From JBBQWS01 sp038210415 (GTDB lineage: Bacteria; Actinomycetota; Actinomycetes; Prado026), in contig JBBQWS010000005.1 in NCBI GenBank assembly GCA_038210415.1, forward strand, positions 1 through 64,000: DNA of 64,000 nucleotides, given 5' to 3'. The translations under genes were made by a program, and so were the position numbers. Below, piece after piece: positions 17,424 to 26,718 of the stretch. The notes under the pieces were generated by a model. The model saw nothing but the letters and a program-made list of their open reading frames with translations. It searched no databases and had not been told where the DNA came from. Numbering within the stretch: position 1 is the first letter of the stretch; each line of letters starts with the position of its first letter.

Positions 17424-17727
17424 CCTTCCGCCACAAGGGTCCCCTCATGCCACTAGGCCGAGGTTTCGCACCAGTCATCGGCACCCGGTTGGGGGATCTC
17501 TCGAGCTGCTGAACGCACTAGCGTGGAGGTGCTGTCAGCAACGGGGGGCAACACATGATCGTCGGTACGTCTGGTCCTGCCCGGACCTCTCTGGCCACGC
17601 TGGTGCTCGTCGGCCTGGCGCTGTGTCTGCTCGGCGTAGCAGGAAGTCCGCTGTGCTGGGATTCGGCGCGCCCTGAGTGCGGCGATTCCTCGACCTAGCG
17701 GCATGAGGGGACCCTTGTGGCGGAAGG
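17424..17727. repeat. 304-bp element bounded by 40-bp imperfect inverted repeats
   Basis: The left arm (17424-17463) and right arm (17688-17727) match as reverse complements at 38 of 40 positions. Their shared core reads CCACAAGGGTCCCCTCATG. Outside the arms C-rich (left) and G-rich (right) runs extend the symmetry with a small gap. Between the arms lies a 47-codon membrane-peptide gene whose stop codon falls inside the right arm. The element occupies the gap between two convergent genes. It could be a non-autonomous mobile element (MITE-like) or a paired intergenic repeat used as a terminator. No target-site duplication is obvious. Confidence 0.7.
17555..17698 (+). CDS. 47-residue membrane peptide inside the inverted-repeat element
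   Basis: The reading frame starts at an ATG with a GGGGGG tract seven bases upstream. It encodes a short Ser/Thr/Gly-rich start, one hydrophobic helix (LATLVLVGLALCLLGVAG) and a polar tail with three cysteines in total, two of them in the last 15 residues (PLCWDSARPECGDSST). The product could be a secreted or single-pass peptide; no family is recognised. The stop codon lies within the right inverted arm. Codon usage is GC-rich like the neighbours. It may be a real small protein or a chance frame; the ribosome site tips the balance slightly. Confidence 0.4.
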   Translation: MIVGTSGPARTSLATLVLVGLALCLLGVAGSPLCWDSARPECGDSST

Positions 17728-17749
17728 GGGAAGGGGGTTTGGCGTTGAG

Positions 17750-19660
17750 TCAGGCGAGGTTGCGGAGGAAGGTACGGGCCCAGGTGCGTTCGCGCACGAT
17801 GGCGCCGTCCTGCTCGGCCAGCAGCGTGATCTCGACCCGGTAGTCGGCCGGGTCCGCGACGACTTCCAGGGTCGACCGCACCCGGACGGCGGCTTCGGGC
17901 CAGGTGAGCGCGAACGACACATCAGCCTGGGCCCGTTGCTCGAAGGTCACCGGGTCGACCGAGACGGTGCCGGCGTAGTGCTCCGTCACCTCGCCCAGCT
18001 CGACCGGGTACGTCGACCCGTGGTCGACGACGCACCGGGTCACGCCGGTCGCAACGTCACGCTCGACCCGCCACACGACGTCACCCGAGGTCTCACCCTG
18101 CGCGTCACCGGGCTCGAACTGCGGTGCCGGATAGGGGGCCGACCCCTGCACCGTCGCCAGCTCGAGCGTCCCGCCGAGCACCTCCAGCACGACGGGCGTC
18201 GGCGGGGCTGCGGTGTTCGGCCAGTCCGCACCGGCGAGCGAGAGCCGGAGCAGCTGACCTGGTGCGAAGCGGTACGCCGCCGCCTCCAGCTCGACCTCGA
18301 CCTCGACGGCTACGCCGACGGGCAGCGGCGTGGCCGGCTGGTCGTGCCCGGCCCGGTGGGTGAGGTTCAGCAGCCCTCGTGTCACCAACGCCGAGGTGCC
18401 GTCCACGAAGACATCGCACAGCTTGACCGACACCTGGGCCACCGGCGCCGACGAGACGATCCGCAACCGGACCCGGCAGTGGCCCATGATCTCGAGGCCC
18501 GAGCCGTCCCACTCCCACGTCAACGACGCCGCGTCGTCGAACCGTTGGTCGGACGACTGCCCGTAGGGCAGGTGCCCGGCGCAGGAGATCCACGCATCCA
18601 CACCCACCTCGGGACGGACGGCATACGGAGCCCGGCCCGACAACGGGAAAGAACGCACGGTCGACCGCGTCGACGGCCAGTCGTCGGACATCCACGCGCC
18701 CTCGTGCACGTCGAGGACCGACGACGGACGGGTGGACGAGCGCACGAAGCAGTCGACGACGGGGGCGGTGTCGACGCCGTTGTCGACCCCGCGCAGCCAG
18801 CGGTCCCACCAGCGGACCATCTCCGGCACCAGGTCGATCCGCGGGCCGGGCAGCGACGAGCTGGTCGAGGCGTGCGCCCACGGCCCGGCCAGCAGCCGAC
18901 GGGGCACGCCCGCCTCGCCGAGCGCCGCCATGGTGCGGAACGAGTTGTTGCGGTAGCCGTCCGCCCAGCCGGCGACGATCATCACAGCACACCCGATCCG
19001 GTCATACGAGGGCCGCAGCGAACCGTGCCGCCAGTAAGGCCCGTCCTGCTGGTGCTCCAGCCAGGTGAACAGCCACGGTTCGGCGCGGTCGAGGCGGGCC
19101 AGCCACTCCTCTCGCCAGCCGTCGCCAAAGACGGCCGGGACCGGGGGCAGCGCGTTCATCGGCGTGACGTAGTGGCAGTAGTCGACGAGGTCGAGCCACT
19201 TCAGCACGCCGCCCAGGTAGTGGACGTCGTCGGTGTAGCGGTCGTCGGTGGCGTAGATGGCCACGACGGCCTTCAGCTCGGGCGGCCGTTCGCAGGCCAC
19301 CTGGAGAGCGTTGAACCCGCTGTACGACGTTCCGTACATGCCGATGTTGCCGTCGCACCACGACTGCGCCGCGAGCCAGGCGATCACGGCGACGAGGTCG
19401 ACCTGCTCGCGAGCGGGGTACTCGTCTGTCGCGACGCCGCCGCTGGACCCGGTGCCGCGCAGGTCGAGCCGGGCCACGGCGTAGGAGTACTGGTCACGGA
19501 GCCGCTCGTACTCGGGCTCGTACGACGACGTGAGGTCGTCCTTGCGGTACGGCAACGCCTCCAGGATGCAGGGCTGGGGCCCGGCCGACGGGTCAGGAAG
19601 GTACAAACTGACCGCGAGCCGGATGCCGTCGTCCATCGGCACCCAGGTGCGCTCAGCCAC
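17750..19660 (-). CDS. CocE/NonD family serine hydrolase (X-Pro dipeptidyl-peptidase fold)
   Basis: A 636-residue hydrolase with an alpha/beta domain followed by a C-terminal jelly-roll typical of CocE and glutaryl-7-ACA acylase relatives. The triad is visible: Ser114 in GTSYSGF, Asp234 in AGWADGYRNN and His263 in AGPWAHAS. Such enzymes cleave esters or amides with bulky acyl groups. I chose the GTG at 19660: it overlaps the stop of the upstream peptidase gene by eight bases and has GGAG seven bases before it. The two genes are therefore coupled, suggesting joint processing of an acylated or peptide-like substrate. Confidence 0.85.
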   Translation of the reverse strand: MAERTWVPMDDGIRLAVSLYLPDPSAGPQPCILEALPYRKDDLTSSYEPEYERLRDQYSYAVARLDLRGTGSSGGVATDEYPAREQVDLVAVIAWLAAQSWCDGNIGMYGTSYSGFNALQVACERPPELKAVVAIYATDDRYTDDVHYLGGVLKWLDLVDYCHYVTPMNALPPVPAVFGDGWREEWLARLDRAEPWLFTWLEHQQDGPYWRHGSLRPSYDRIGCAVMIVAGWADGYRNNSFRTMAALGEAGVPRRLLAGPWAHASTSSSLPGPRIDLVPEMVRWWDRWLRGVDNGVDTAPVVDCFVRSSTRPSSVLDVHEGAWMSDDWPSTRSTVRSFPLSGRAPYAVRPEVGVDAWISCAGHLPYGQSSDQRFDDAASLTWEWDGSGLEIMGHCRVRLRIVSSAPVAQVSVKLCDVFVDGTSALVTRGLLNLTHRAGHDQPATPLPVGVAVEVEVELEAAAYRFAPGQLLRLSLAGADWPNTAAPPTPVVLEVLGGTLELATVQGSAPYPAPQFEPGDAQGETSGDVVWRVERDVATGVTRCVVDHGSTYPVELGEVTEHYAGTVSVDPVTFEQRAQADVSFALTWPEAAVRVRSTLEVVADPADYRVEITLLAEQDGAIVRERTWARTFLRNLA

Positions 19661-20735
19661 GCCCGTACTCCGCGAGAAGACGCAGAACCTCGTCCGCCGG
19701 CAGCCCTTCACTCGCGTGACCCGAGCGACCGACGACCGTCGGCGACGCGAGCATCGAGTTGAGCACCGCCTCCTCCGACGCGTCGACGACCGCCGCGAAG
19801 AACGGGTCGAGCCCGCGAGCCGTCACGGGGGTCGGGCCACCCACCTGCCCGGCCCGGTCGGCCCGGATTCCGGTGGCGCAGGCGAGGAAGATCTCGCCGC
19901 TGCCGTGGGTCGCGACGGACCCTGCGCGGGCGAGGCCGAGCCCGATCCGCCGGGCCAGCCGCGCACAAGCCGCCGCGTCCAGCGGCGCATCGGTGATCGC
20001 GACGCCGATGCAGGACCCGGCCGGCTTCGGCTCGGGTGCGTACGGGCTCGGTCCCAGCAGCCGCCCGACGGGCACACCGTCCACGGTGAGCCGGCCGCGT
20101 TCGCCGAAGTTCGTCATGAGCAGGACGGCAACGGTGTGCCCGGACGGCAGGACCCGCGACGCCGTACCGATTCCGCCCTTGAACCCCAGGCAGGACATGC
20201 CGGTTCCGGAGCCCACCGATCCCTCGGGAGGCGGCAGGAGCGCCCCGATCGAGGCGCGGGCCGCAGCCCAGGCGGTCGCGACGTCCGCACGGCTCACCTG
20301 CATGCGGCGGACGTCTGAGAGGAACGAGTCGTCGCACTCGCCGACGACGGGGATCACCACGTCCTCGCCGATCTCCGGCTCGGTTTCGGCCATGAGCTCG
20401 CAAGCAGCGTCGTACACGCGACCCAGCTGCATCGTCGCGGTGAGGAAGACCGGCGACTCGATCAGTCCCCACTCCCCCGCCACGATGAACCCCGTGCACT
20501 CACCCGCGCCGTTGAGCACGGCACCGCCTGCGGGCAGCGGCCTGGAGAAGGCGTCGACCGCGGGCACGAGGACCGTCACCCCCGTACGTGCGACACCGCG
20601 GCCGGCCGGCGGCTCCGGCTCGTCGCGCCAGACCGTCGCGTGCCCCAACCCGACGCCGGGCACGTCGAGGACGGAGTTCGTCGGCCCGGCCGGAAACGGC
20701 CCGATCCTGATTCCTAGGTCAGCAGCGCGCGGCAT
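19653..20735 (-). CDS. P1 family peptidase (DmpA/BapA-like aminopeptidase-esterase)
   Basis: A 360-residue member of the self-cleaving Ntn-type P1 family (D-aminopeptidase/L-esterase DmpA, beta-peptidyl aminopeptidase BapA). The motif SVGSGTGMSCLGFKGGIGTASR spans 173-194. Ser241 in PAGSCIGVAITDAPLD aligns with the N-terminal nucleophile of the small subunit, so autoproteolysis before Ser241 is expected. Substrates of the family include D-amino acid amides, beta-peptides and N-terminal amides; the actual one is not predictable. It is divergent from the HDAC-like gene with an 18-bp gap and coupled to the CocE-type gene downstream. Confidence 0.85.
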   Translation of the reverse strand: MPRAADLGIRIGPFPAGPTNSVLDVPGVGLGHATVWRDEPEPPAGRGVARTGVTVLVPAVDAFSRPLPAGGAVLNGAGECTGFIVAGEWGLIESPVFLTATMQLGRVYDAACELMAETEPEIGEDVVIPVVGECDDSFLSDVRRMQVSRADVATAWAAARASIGALLPPPEGSVGSGTGMSCLGFKGGIGTASRVLPSGHTVAVLLMTNFGERGRLTVDGVPVGRLLGPSPYAPEPKPAGSCIGVAITDAPLDAAACARLARRIGLGLARAGSVATHGSGEIFLACATGIRADRAGQVGGPTPVTARGLDPFFAAVVDASEEAVLNSMLASPTVVGRSGHASEGLPADEVLRLLAEYGRG

Positions 20736-20753
20736 GGTGGCATCCTGCCGTAC

Positions 20754-21824
20754 ATGAACGCGCTACCGCCGGTGGTCTGGTCCGATGACTGCCTCCGCCA
20801 TCTGCCCGACGCAGAGATCTGGGTCGGGGTCCGCACGCCCGGCACCGAGGTCCGCGAGCGGGCGACGACGATCCGTTCCGCTCTGCTCGACGCCGGTGCT
20901 GAGCTGCATCAGGCCACGGGCCACGACGACTCGGTGCTGGAGTCGGTCCACGACCCGGCCCTGCTCGAGCACCTCGCCACCGTCTACACCGCGTGGGTCG
21001 ACGCCGGCTTCCTCATCGACCCGGGCCAGAACCGGGTCGTCCCGTACGTCTTCCCGACCTCGGGCCTGCTCGCCGGGCTGCCCGAACGCGTGCCCACCGC
21101 CGTCCACGCCCGCGCTGGGCGCTACTGCTACGACACGATGACGCTGGTCGGCCCGGGCACCTGGGAGGCCGCCCGCGGCGCAGTCGACGTCGCGCAGACG
21201 GCAGCCGACCTCGTCGTCGCCGGCGCGCGGCTCGCGTACGCCGTGTGCCGCCCGCCGGGCCACCACGCGGGTCGAGACAGCTACGGCGGTTCGTGCTACC
21301 TCAACAACGCAGCCGTGGCCGCCCAGACGCTGCGCGTGGCCGGGCACGAACGCGTGGCGATCGTGGACATCGACGCACACCACGGCAACGGGACCCAGGC
21401 GCTGTTCTACGAGCGGCCGGACGTTCTCTACGGGTCACTCCACGTGGATCCAGCGGCGGGCTGGTTCCCGCACTACGCGGGCTTTTCCGACGAGACGGGG
21501 CGCGGCCCAGGGGCCGGCACCAACCGCAACGAGCCGATGCGCCCAGGGTCCGGCGACAACATGTGGTTAGCCGCACTCGACCGGATCCGCGACGCGGTCG
21601 AAGCGTTCGCCCCGACCGCGCTCGTGCTGTCGCTCGGGGTGGACGCCGCTGCCGACGACCCCGAGAGCCCGTTGCAGATCACGCACGACGGCTACCGCCG
21701 GGCCGGGGAAGCGCTCGGGGCGCTGGGCCTGCCGACCGTCGCGGTGCAGGAGGGCGGGTACCACCTACCGACCCTCGGCGCGCTCGTCCTGGCCACCCTC
21801 GAGGGGCTGAGCCGAGGCCGTTGA
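20754..21824 (+). CDS. histone-deacetylase family / acetylpolyamine amidohydrolase-like protein
   Basis: A 356-residue zinc-dependent deacetylase of the arginase-deacetylase fold. The catalytic His pair is in RPPGHHAG (His170, His171), the zinc-ligand motif is VDIDAHHGNGTQ (Asp207, His209), and the glycine-rich VQEGGYHLPTLG is near the C-terminus. Bacterial relatives remove acetyl groups from polyamines, acetoin-utilisation proteins or other small amides. Its head-to-head position with an amidase/peptidase gene suggests a shared small-molecule pathway. The length and lack of extra domains favour a small-molecule substrate over protein. Confidence 0.85.
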   Translation: MNALPPVVWSDDCLRHLPDAEIWVGVRTPGTEVRERATTIRSALLDAGAELHQATGHDDSVLESVHDPALLEHLATVYTAWVDAGFLIDPGQNRVVPYVFPTSGLLAGLPERVPTAVHARAGRYCYDTMTLVGPGTWEAARGAVDVAQTAADLVVAGARLAYAVCRPPGHHAGRDSYGGSCYLNNAAVAAQTLRVAGHERVAIVDIDAHHGNGTQALFYERPDVLYGSLHVDPAAGWFPHYAGFSDETGRGPGAGTNRNEPMRPGSGDNMWLAALDRIRDAVEAFAPTALVLSLGVDAAADDPESPLQITHDGYRRAGEALGALGLPTVAVQEGGYHLPTLGALVLATLEGLSRGR

Positions 21825-21846
21825 CCCGCGCTCGTCCGCGGCCGGG

Positions 21847-22563
21847 CTACCAGGGGACGACCTGACGGTCCTCCCAGAGCAGGCCCGTCTGCGGCACCGG
21901 GTCGGAAGGGCGGGTCGCGAGCCACACCACCGTGTCGGCGCCCTGCTCGGCGGAACGCGGCGCCTGCGACCCGCCCATGTCGGTGCGACAGTGCCCCGGA
22001 CACACAGCGTCGACCAGCACGCCGCGTCGACCCTGGCCCAGCTCGGCCGCGAGGTTCTTCGTCAGCGCGTTCACCGCCGCCTTCGAGACGCGGTACGGCG
22101 CCAGGCCCCCCGACGTGCCGGGACCCGTGAATCGACCGAGACACGCGGAGAGGTTCACGATGCGCCCGAACCTTCGTTCGACCATTCCCGGACCGAACGT
22201 CGACACGGTGTTGAAGACGCCGTCGAGGTTCACGCCGAGCACCCGCCGCCACTCAGCCTCCGGGGTCCGCAGCGTTTTGCTCGTCCGCTCGGACATCACG
22301 CCGGCGGAGCAGACCAGGACGTCGACCGCCCCGAGCCGTCCGAGCCGGTCAGGAAGCTCTCGAACGGCAGTGCCGTCGGTCACGTCGCAATCCAGGCCCA
22401 CTGCTCGGAGCCCGTCGGCCACGAGTCTGGAGGCGACGTCGTCAGTCCCCGACCGGCCAACCAGCACCACCGTCGCGCCCAATTCGGCCATCCCGCGCGC
22501 AGCGGCGAGGCCGATCCCTCGCGTCCCACCGGTGACCAGGGCGATCCGCTCGTCGAGGCTCAT
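21847..22563 (-). CDS. short-chain dehydrogenase/reductase
   Basis: A 238-residue classical SDR. The cofactor-binding motif TGGTRGIG is at 11-18, the NAG-type element reads CSAGVMS, and the active-site Tyr-Lys pair is in YRVSK after a conserved Ser (NLSACLG). The arginine after the glycine motif and the VGRSG strand suggest NADP(H) preference. The start at MSLDERIALVTGG (22563) removes a non-homologous N-terminal extension. It converges on the HDAC-like gene with a 22-bp gap. The substrate cannot be inferred. Confidence 0.85.
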   Translation of the reverse strand: MSLDERIALVTGGTRGIGLAAARGMAELGATVVLVGRSGTDDVASRLVADGLRAVGLDCDVTDGTAVRELPDRLGRLGAVDVLVCSAGVMSERTSKTLRTPEAEWRRVLGVNLDGVFNTVSTFGPGMVERRFGRIVNLSACLGRFTGPGTSGGLAPYRVSKAAVNALTKNLAAELGQGRRGVLVDAVCPGHCRTDMGGSQAPRSAEQGADTVVWLATRPSDPVPQTGLLWEDRQVVPW

Positions 22564-22680
22564 GCTGCCGAGGTTGCCACAGGGCGGTGCGCCACGCACG
22601 CGAGCCGTACGGGGGCTACGAGCAAGCGGGTCTAGGCTTGCCCAGGCAGCAGCAGACCCTTACGGAAGCAGGCAGGCCCC

Positions 22681-25600
22681 GTGTCCTCGTCGACCTCACC
22701 CCATCACTCGATGAAGGAATTCGGCCCCAACGAGTGGCTGGTCGACGAGATCTACCAGCAGTTCCTGAAGGACAAGCAGTCCGTAGATCCGGCCTGGTGG
22801 GACTTCTTCACCGACTACCAGCCGGTCGACCCCACACTGCCCCGCGCCGAGCCGGCGCCGCCGCCGGACACCGCTGCTGAGGCGGCCGCTCCCGCGCCCG
22901 TCGTTCCGGCCGCGCCGGTCGCCGCCGCTCCGGTCCCGACGGACGCCGAGATCGTTCCGCTGCGCGGGCCGGCAGCCCGTGTCGTGACCAACATGGACGC
23001 GAGCCTCACGGTCCCCACCGCGACCTCGGTGCGGGCCGTGCCAGCCAAGCTGCTCATCGACAACCGGACGGTGCTCAACAACCACCTCGCGCGGGCCCGG
23101 GGCGGCAAGGTCTCGTTCACGCACCTGATCGGCTGGGCGATCGTCCGGGCCCTCGCCGACCTTCCCGAGATGAACCAGGGGTTCACCGAGGTCGAGGGCA
23201 AGCCCGCACTCGTGCGGCCCGCCCACGTCAACCTCGGACTCGCCATCGACCTCGCGAAGCCGGACGGCTCGCGGCAGCTCCTCGTGCCGTGCATCAGGCT
23301 GGCCGACACCCTCGACTTCGCGCAGTTCGTCTCGACGTACGAGGACCTCGTCCGCAAGGCGCGCCAGGGCAAGCTCACGGTCGACGACTTCCAGGGCACC
23401 ACGATCACCCTCACCAACCCGGGCACCATCGGCACCGTCCACTCGGTGCCCCGGCTGATGTCGGGCCAGGGCTGCATCGTCGGTGTCGGCGCGATGGAGT
23501 ACCCCGCCGAGTACCAAGGCGCGTCAGAGGAGACGCTGGCCCGACTGGCGATCAGCAAGACGCTGACCCTCACCTCGACGTACGACCACCGGATCATCCA
23601 AGGTGCGCAGTCGGGCCAGTTCCTCGCGCGCATCCACGAGCTGCTGCTCGGCGACGAGTTCTACGACGAGGTCTTCGCGTCACTGCGGATCCCGTACGAG
23701 CCGATCCGCTGGGCCCGCGACATCCAGGCCAGCCACGAGGACGACATCAACAAGGTCGCCCGGGTGCAGGAGCTCATCCACGCGTACCGCGTCCGCGGTC
23801 ACCTGATGGCCGACACCGACCCGCTGGAGTACCACCAGCGCAAGCACCCCGACCTCGACGTCACCCGGCACGGGCTGACCTTGTGGGACCTCGACCGCGA
23901 GTTCCCCACGGGCGGCTTCGCCGGCCGGCCGTTCGCCAAGCTCCGCGAGATCCTCGGCGTGCTGCGCGACTCCTACTGCCGAACCGTGGGCGTCGAGTAC
24001 ATGCACATCCAGGACCCTGAGCAGCGGGAGTGGCTTCAGGCCCGGATCGAGCGCCCGCACCAGCGCAAGGAGGGCGCCGAGCAGCTGCGAATCCTGCGCC
24101 GGCTCAACGCCGCCGAGGCGTTCGAGACCTTTCTGCAGACCAAGTACGTCGGGCAGAAGCGGTTCTCCCTCGAGGGTGGCGAGACGGTCGTCGCCCTGCT
24201 CGACGCCGTGCTCGGGTCGGCGGCCGAAGCCGGGCTCGAGGAGGTCTGCATCGGCATGCCGCACCGCGGCCGGCTCAACATCCTCGCCAACATCGTGGGC
24301 AAGAGCTACGAGCAGATCTTCCGCGAGTTCGAGGGCAACATCGACCCGGGCACAGCACACGGCTCCGGCGACGTGAAGTACCACCTGGGCGCCGAGGGAG
24401 TGTTTCGCGCCGACTCCGGTGCGTCCACGCGGGTGTCGCTGGTGTCGAACCCGAGCCACCTCGAAGCGGTCAACCCGGTGCTCGAGGGCTTCGTCCGCGC
24501 CAAGCAGGACCTGTTGAACCGCGGCCTGGAGTACCCGATCCTGCCGCTGCTCATGCACGGCGACGCGGCGTTCGCAGGGCAGGGTGTCGTGGCCGAGACG
24601 CTCGAGCTGAGCCAGCTGCAGGGGTACCGCACCGGCGGCACCGTCCACGTGATCGTGAACAACCAGGTCGGTTTCACCACGTCGCCGGCATACAGCCGCT
24701 CGTCGACCTACGCCACCGACGTGGCCCGCACGATCCAGGCCCCGATCTTCCACGTCAACGGCGACGACCCCGAGGCCTGCGTACGAGTGGCCCGGCTCGC
24801 CTTCGACTTCCGGCAGGCGTTCAACAAGGACGTCGTCATCGACATGATCTGCTACCGCCGGCGTGGTCACAACGAGGCGGACGACCCGTCGCTGACCCAG
24901 CCGCTGATGTACAACCTGATCGACAAGAAGCGTTCGGTGCGCAAGCTCTACACCGAGGCGCTGATCGGCCGCGGCGACATCACGGTCGAGCAGGCCGAGA
25001 CGGCCCTGCGGGACTACCAGGGCCAGCTGGAGAGGGTCTTCCAGGCGACCCGCGAAGAGACTCCGGGCGAGTCGATCAACGAGGCCAGCGGCGAGGTCCA
25101 GCGGGTCGGCGAGGCTCACCTGCTGCCGCAGCAGCCGTCTGCTGACGTCGACACCTCGATCTCGATGGAGGTCGTCGAGCGGGTGGTCGCCTCGCAGCTG
25201 ACCATGCCTCCCGGGTTCACCGTGCACCCGCGGCTCGCACCACAGCTGCAGCGCCGGGCCGACATGATCCAGACGAACCAGATCGACTACGGCATGGGTG
25301 AGGCACTCGCCATCGGGTCGCTGCTCACCGAGGGGGTCGCCGTCCGCCTGGCCGGTCAGGACTCCCGTCGCGGCACCTTCGGGCACCGGCACATCGTCAT
25401 CGTGGACCGCATGACCGGCTGGCAGTACAAGCCGCTCAAGCAGTGCTACGACAACGGCGGCAAGCTCTACGTCTACGACTCACCGCTGTCGGAGTTCGCC
25501 GCGATGGGTTTCGAGTACGGGTACTCGGTCGCGCGGCCGGACGCGCTGGTCATGTGGGAGGCGCAGTTCGGCGACTTCATCAACGGAGCCCAGACGATCA

Positions 25601-26298
25601 TCGACGAGTTCATCGCGTCCGGTGAGCAGAAGTGGAACCAGCGGTCGTCCGTGGTGCTGTTGCTGCCGCACGGCTACGAGGGCCAGGGGCCCGACCACTC
25701 GTCCGCTCGGGTCGAGCGGTTCCTTCAGCTGTGCGCGCAGGACAACATGACCGTGGCGATGCCGTCGACGCCGGCCTCGTACTTCCACCTGCTGCGGTGG
25801 CAGGCGCACTCCGAGCTGAGCCGGCCCATGGTCGTGTTCACGCCCAAGTCGATGCTGCGGTCCAAGGTCGCGGCGTCGGCCACGGCCGACTTCACCTCCG
25901 GCTACTTCCGGGCGATCCTCAAGGACAACAAGGCTGAACCGGCCGCAGTACGCAAGGCGCTGCTGTGCAGCGGCAAGGTCTACTACGACCTCGACGCCGA
26001 ACGTACGGCGAAGGGCATCACCGACACCGCCATCATCCGGCTCGAGCGGTTGTACCCCTTGCCGATCAAGACGCTGCCACTCGCCCTGCAGGCCTACCCG
26101 GGTCTGGAGGAGGTCCGCTGGGTGCAGGAAGAGCCCGCCAACCAGGGCGCCTGGCCGTTCATGGGTCTCAACCTGCCCGCCGTGATCGATCACCCGATCA
26201 ACCTCGTGTCACGCACCGCCTCGTCGTCGCCGGCGGTCGGGTCGCACCACCGACACGATGTCGAGCAGCGCGCCATCGTCGAGTCCGCGTTCGCGTAG
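22681..26298 (+). CDS. kgd: multifunctional 2-oxoglutarate metabolism enzyme
   Basis: A 1205-residue fusion found in actinobacteria: a short N-terminal E1-specific segment (EFGPNEWLVDEIYQQFL), a Pro/Ala linker, an E2-like acyltransferase domain (about 100-340) and the thiamine-diphosphate E1 domain (about 345-1205). It acts in the TCA cycle as 2-oxoglutarate dehydrogenase E1, as decarboxylase and as 2-hydroxy-3-oxoadipate synthase. The E2 motif reads TYDHRIIQGA instead of HxxxDG, as in mycobacterial Kgd, and there is no lipoyl domain. The E1 part has GMPHRGRLN, HGDAAFAGQG and HNEADDPS. Start is GTG at 22681. A TAGGCT box lies about 45 bases upstream. Confidence 0.93.
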   Translation: MSSSTSPHHSMKEFGPNEWLVDEIYQQFLKDKQSVDPAWWDFFTDYQPVDPTLPRAEPAPPPDTAAEAAAPAPVVPAAPVAAAPVPTDAEIVPLRGPAARVVTNMDASLTVPTATSVRAVPAKLLIDNRTVLNNHLARARGGKVSFTHLIGWAIVRALADLPEMNQGFTEVEGKPALVRPAHVNLGLAIDLAKPDGSRQLLVPCIRLADTLDFAQFVSTYEDLVRKARQGKLTVDDFQGTTITLTNPGTIGTVHSVPRLMSGQGCIVGVGAMEYPAEYQGASEETLARLAISKTLTLTSTYDHRIIQGAQSGQFLARIHELLLGDEFYDEVFASLRIPYEPIRWARDIQASHEDDINKVARVQELIHAYRVRGHLMADTDPLEYHQRKHPDLDVTRHGLTLWDLDREFPTGGFAGRPFAKLREILGVLRDSYCRTVGVEYMHIQDPEQREWLQARIERPHQRKEGAEQLRILRRLNAAEAFETFLQTKYVGQKRFSLEGGETVVALLDAVLGSAAEAGLEEVCIGMPHRGRLNILANIVGKSYEQIFREFEGNIDPGTAHGSGDVKYHLGAEGVFRADSGASTRVSLVSNPSHLEAVNPVLEGFVRAKQDLLNRGLEYPILPLLMHGDAAFAGQGVVAETLELSQLQGYRTGGTVHVIVNNQVGFTTSPAYSRSSTYATDVARTIQAPIFHVNGDDPEACVRVARLAFDFRQAFNKDVVIDMICYRRRGHNEADDPSLTQPLMYNLIDKKRSVRKLYTEALIGRGDITVEQAETALRDYQGQLERVFQATREETPGESINEASGEVQRVGEAHLLPQQPSADVDTSISMEVVERVVASQLTMPPGFTVHPRLAPQLQRRADMIQTNQIDYGMGEALAIGSLLTEGVAVRLAGQDSRRGTFGHRHIVIVDRMTGWQYKPLKQCYDNGGKLYVYDSPLSEFAAMGFEYGYSVARPDALVMWEAQFGDFINGAQTIIDEFIASGEQKWNQRSSVVLLLPHGYEGQGPDHSSARVERFLQLCAQDNMTVAMPSTPASYFHLLRWQAHSELSRPMVVFTPKSMLRSKVAASATADFTSGYFRAILKDNKAEPAAVRKALLCSGKVYYDLDAERTAKGITDTAIIRLERLYPLPIKTLPLALQAYPGLEEVRWVQEEPANQGAWPFMGLNLPAVIDHPINLVSRTASSSPAVGSHHRHDVEQRAIVESAFA

Positions 26299-26306
26299 GC
26301 GGGTCC

Positions 26307-26483
26307 ATGTACTTCACCGATCGCGGCATCGAGGAGCTCGCACAGCGGCGGGGCGACGACGAGGTCAGTTTCACCTGGATCGCCGAGCACCTCGCCACCT
26401 TCGTCGACCTGAACCCGGAGTTCGAGGTGCCGGTCGAGCGGCTGGCGACCTGGTTGGCCCGGCTCGACGACGAGGACGACTGA
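26307..26483 (+). CDS. DUF6104 family small protein
   Basis: A 58-residue conserved actinobacterial protein directly after kgd (8-bp gap). The sequence MYFTDRGIEELAQRRGDDEVSF and the C-terminal LATWLARLDDEDD match DUF6104, which is often found beside kgd. It is acidic and soluble, with no membrane segment. The function is unknown; the constant linkage to kgd suggests co-expression with the TCA enzyme. It is too short to be called from length alone, but the family pattern is clear. Confidence 0.8.
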   Translation: MYFTDRGIEELAQRRGDDEVSFTWIAEHLATFVDLNPEFEVPVERLATWLARLDDEDD

Positions 26484-26547
26484 TCCCGGGTGCGCCGAAG
26501 GCAGTCCCGTGGGAGGCTGCTGAGAAAGCCACCCTGAGGAGGAACAC

Positions 26548-26718
26548 GTGGGCATTGAAGACCTGACGAACCAGGCCAAGGACGCGCTCGAGGGCCACAA
26601 GGACGAGGTCGATGGCGCAATCGACAAGGCCAAGGCGCTGATCGAGGACAAGACGCCCGACCAGGTGGACGGACTGGTCGACAAGGCTGCGGACGCCGCC
26701 AAGGGTCTGCTCGGTTGA
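26548..26718 (+). CDS. antitoxin-like protein (MT0933/Rv0909 type)
   Basis: A 56-residue, highly charged, probably helical protein. The pattern MGIEDLTNQAKDALEGHKDEVD, then AIDKAKALIEDKTPDQVDGLVDKAADAAKGLL, matches the MT0933-like antitoxin family. GAGGAGGAACAC precedes the GTG start, a strong ribosome site. No toxin gene (for example an Rv0910-like START-domain protein) is next to it, so it appears solitary. Its last codons form the left arm of a strong hairpin. Whether it acts in a toxin-antitoxin pair here is doubtful. Confidence 0.7.
   Translation: MGIEDLTNQAKDALEGHKDEVDGAIDKAKALIEDKTPDQVDGLVDKAADAAKGLLG

Noticed and set aside
20736..20753. Possible shared divergent -10 box between the P1 peptidase and HDAC-like genes
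   Set aside because: No TAnnnT box lies at 6-7 bases from either start; the candidates (CATCCT, TACGGC) are too weak.
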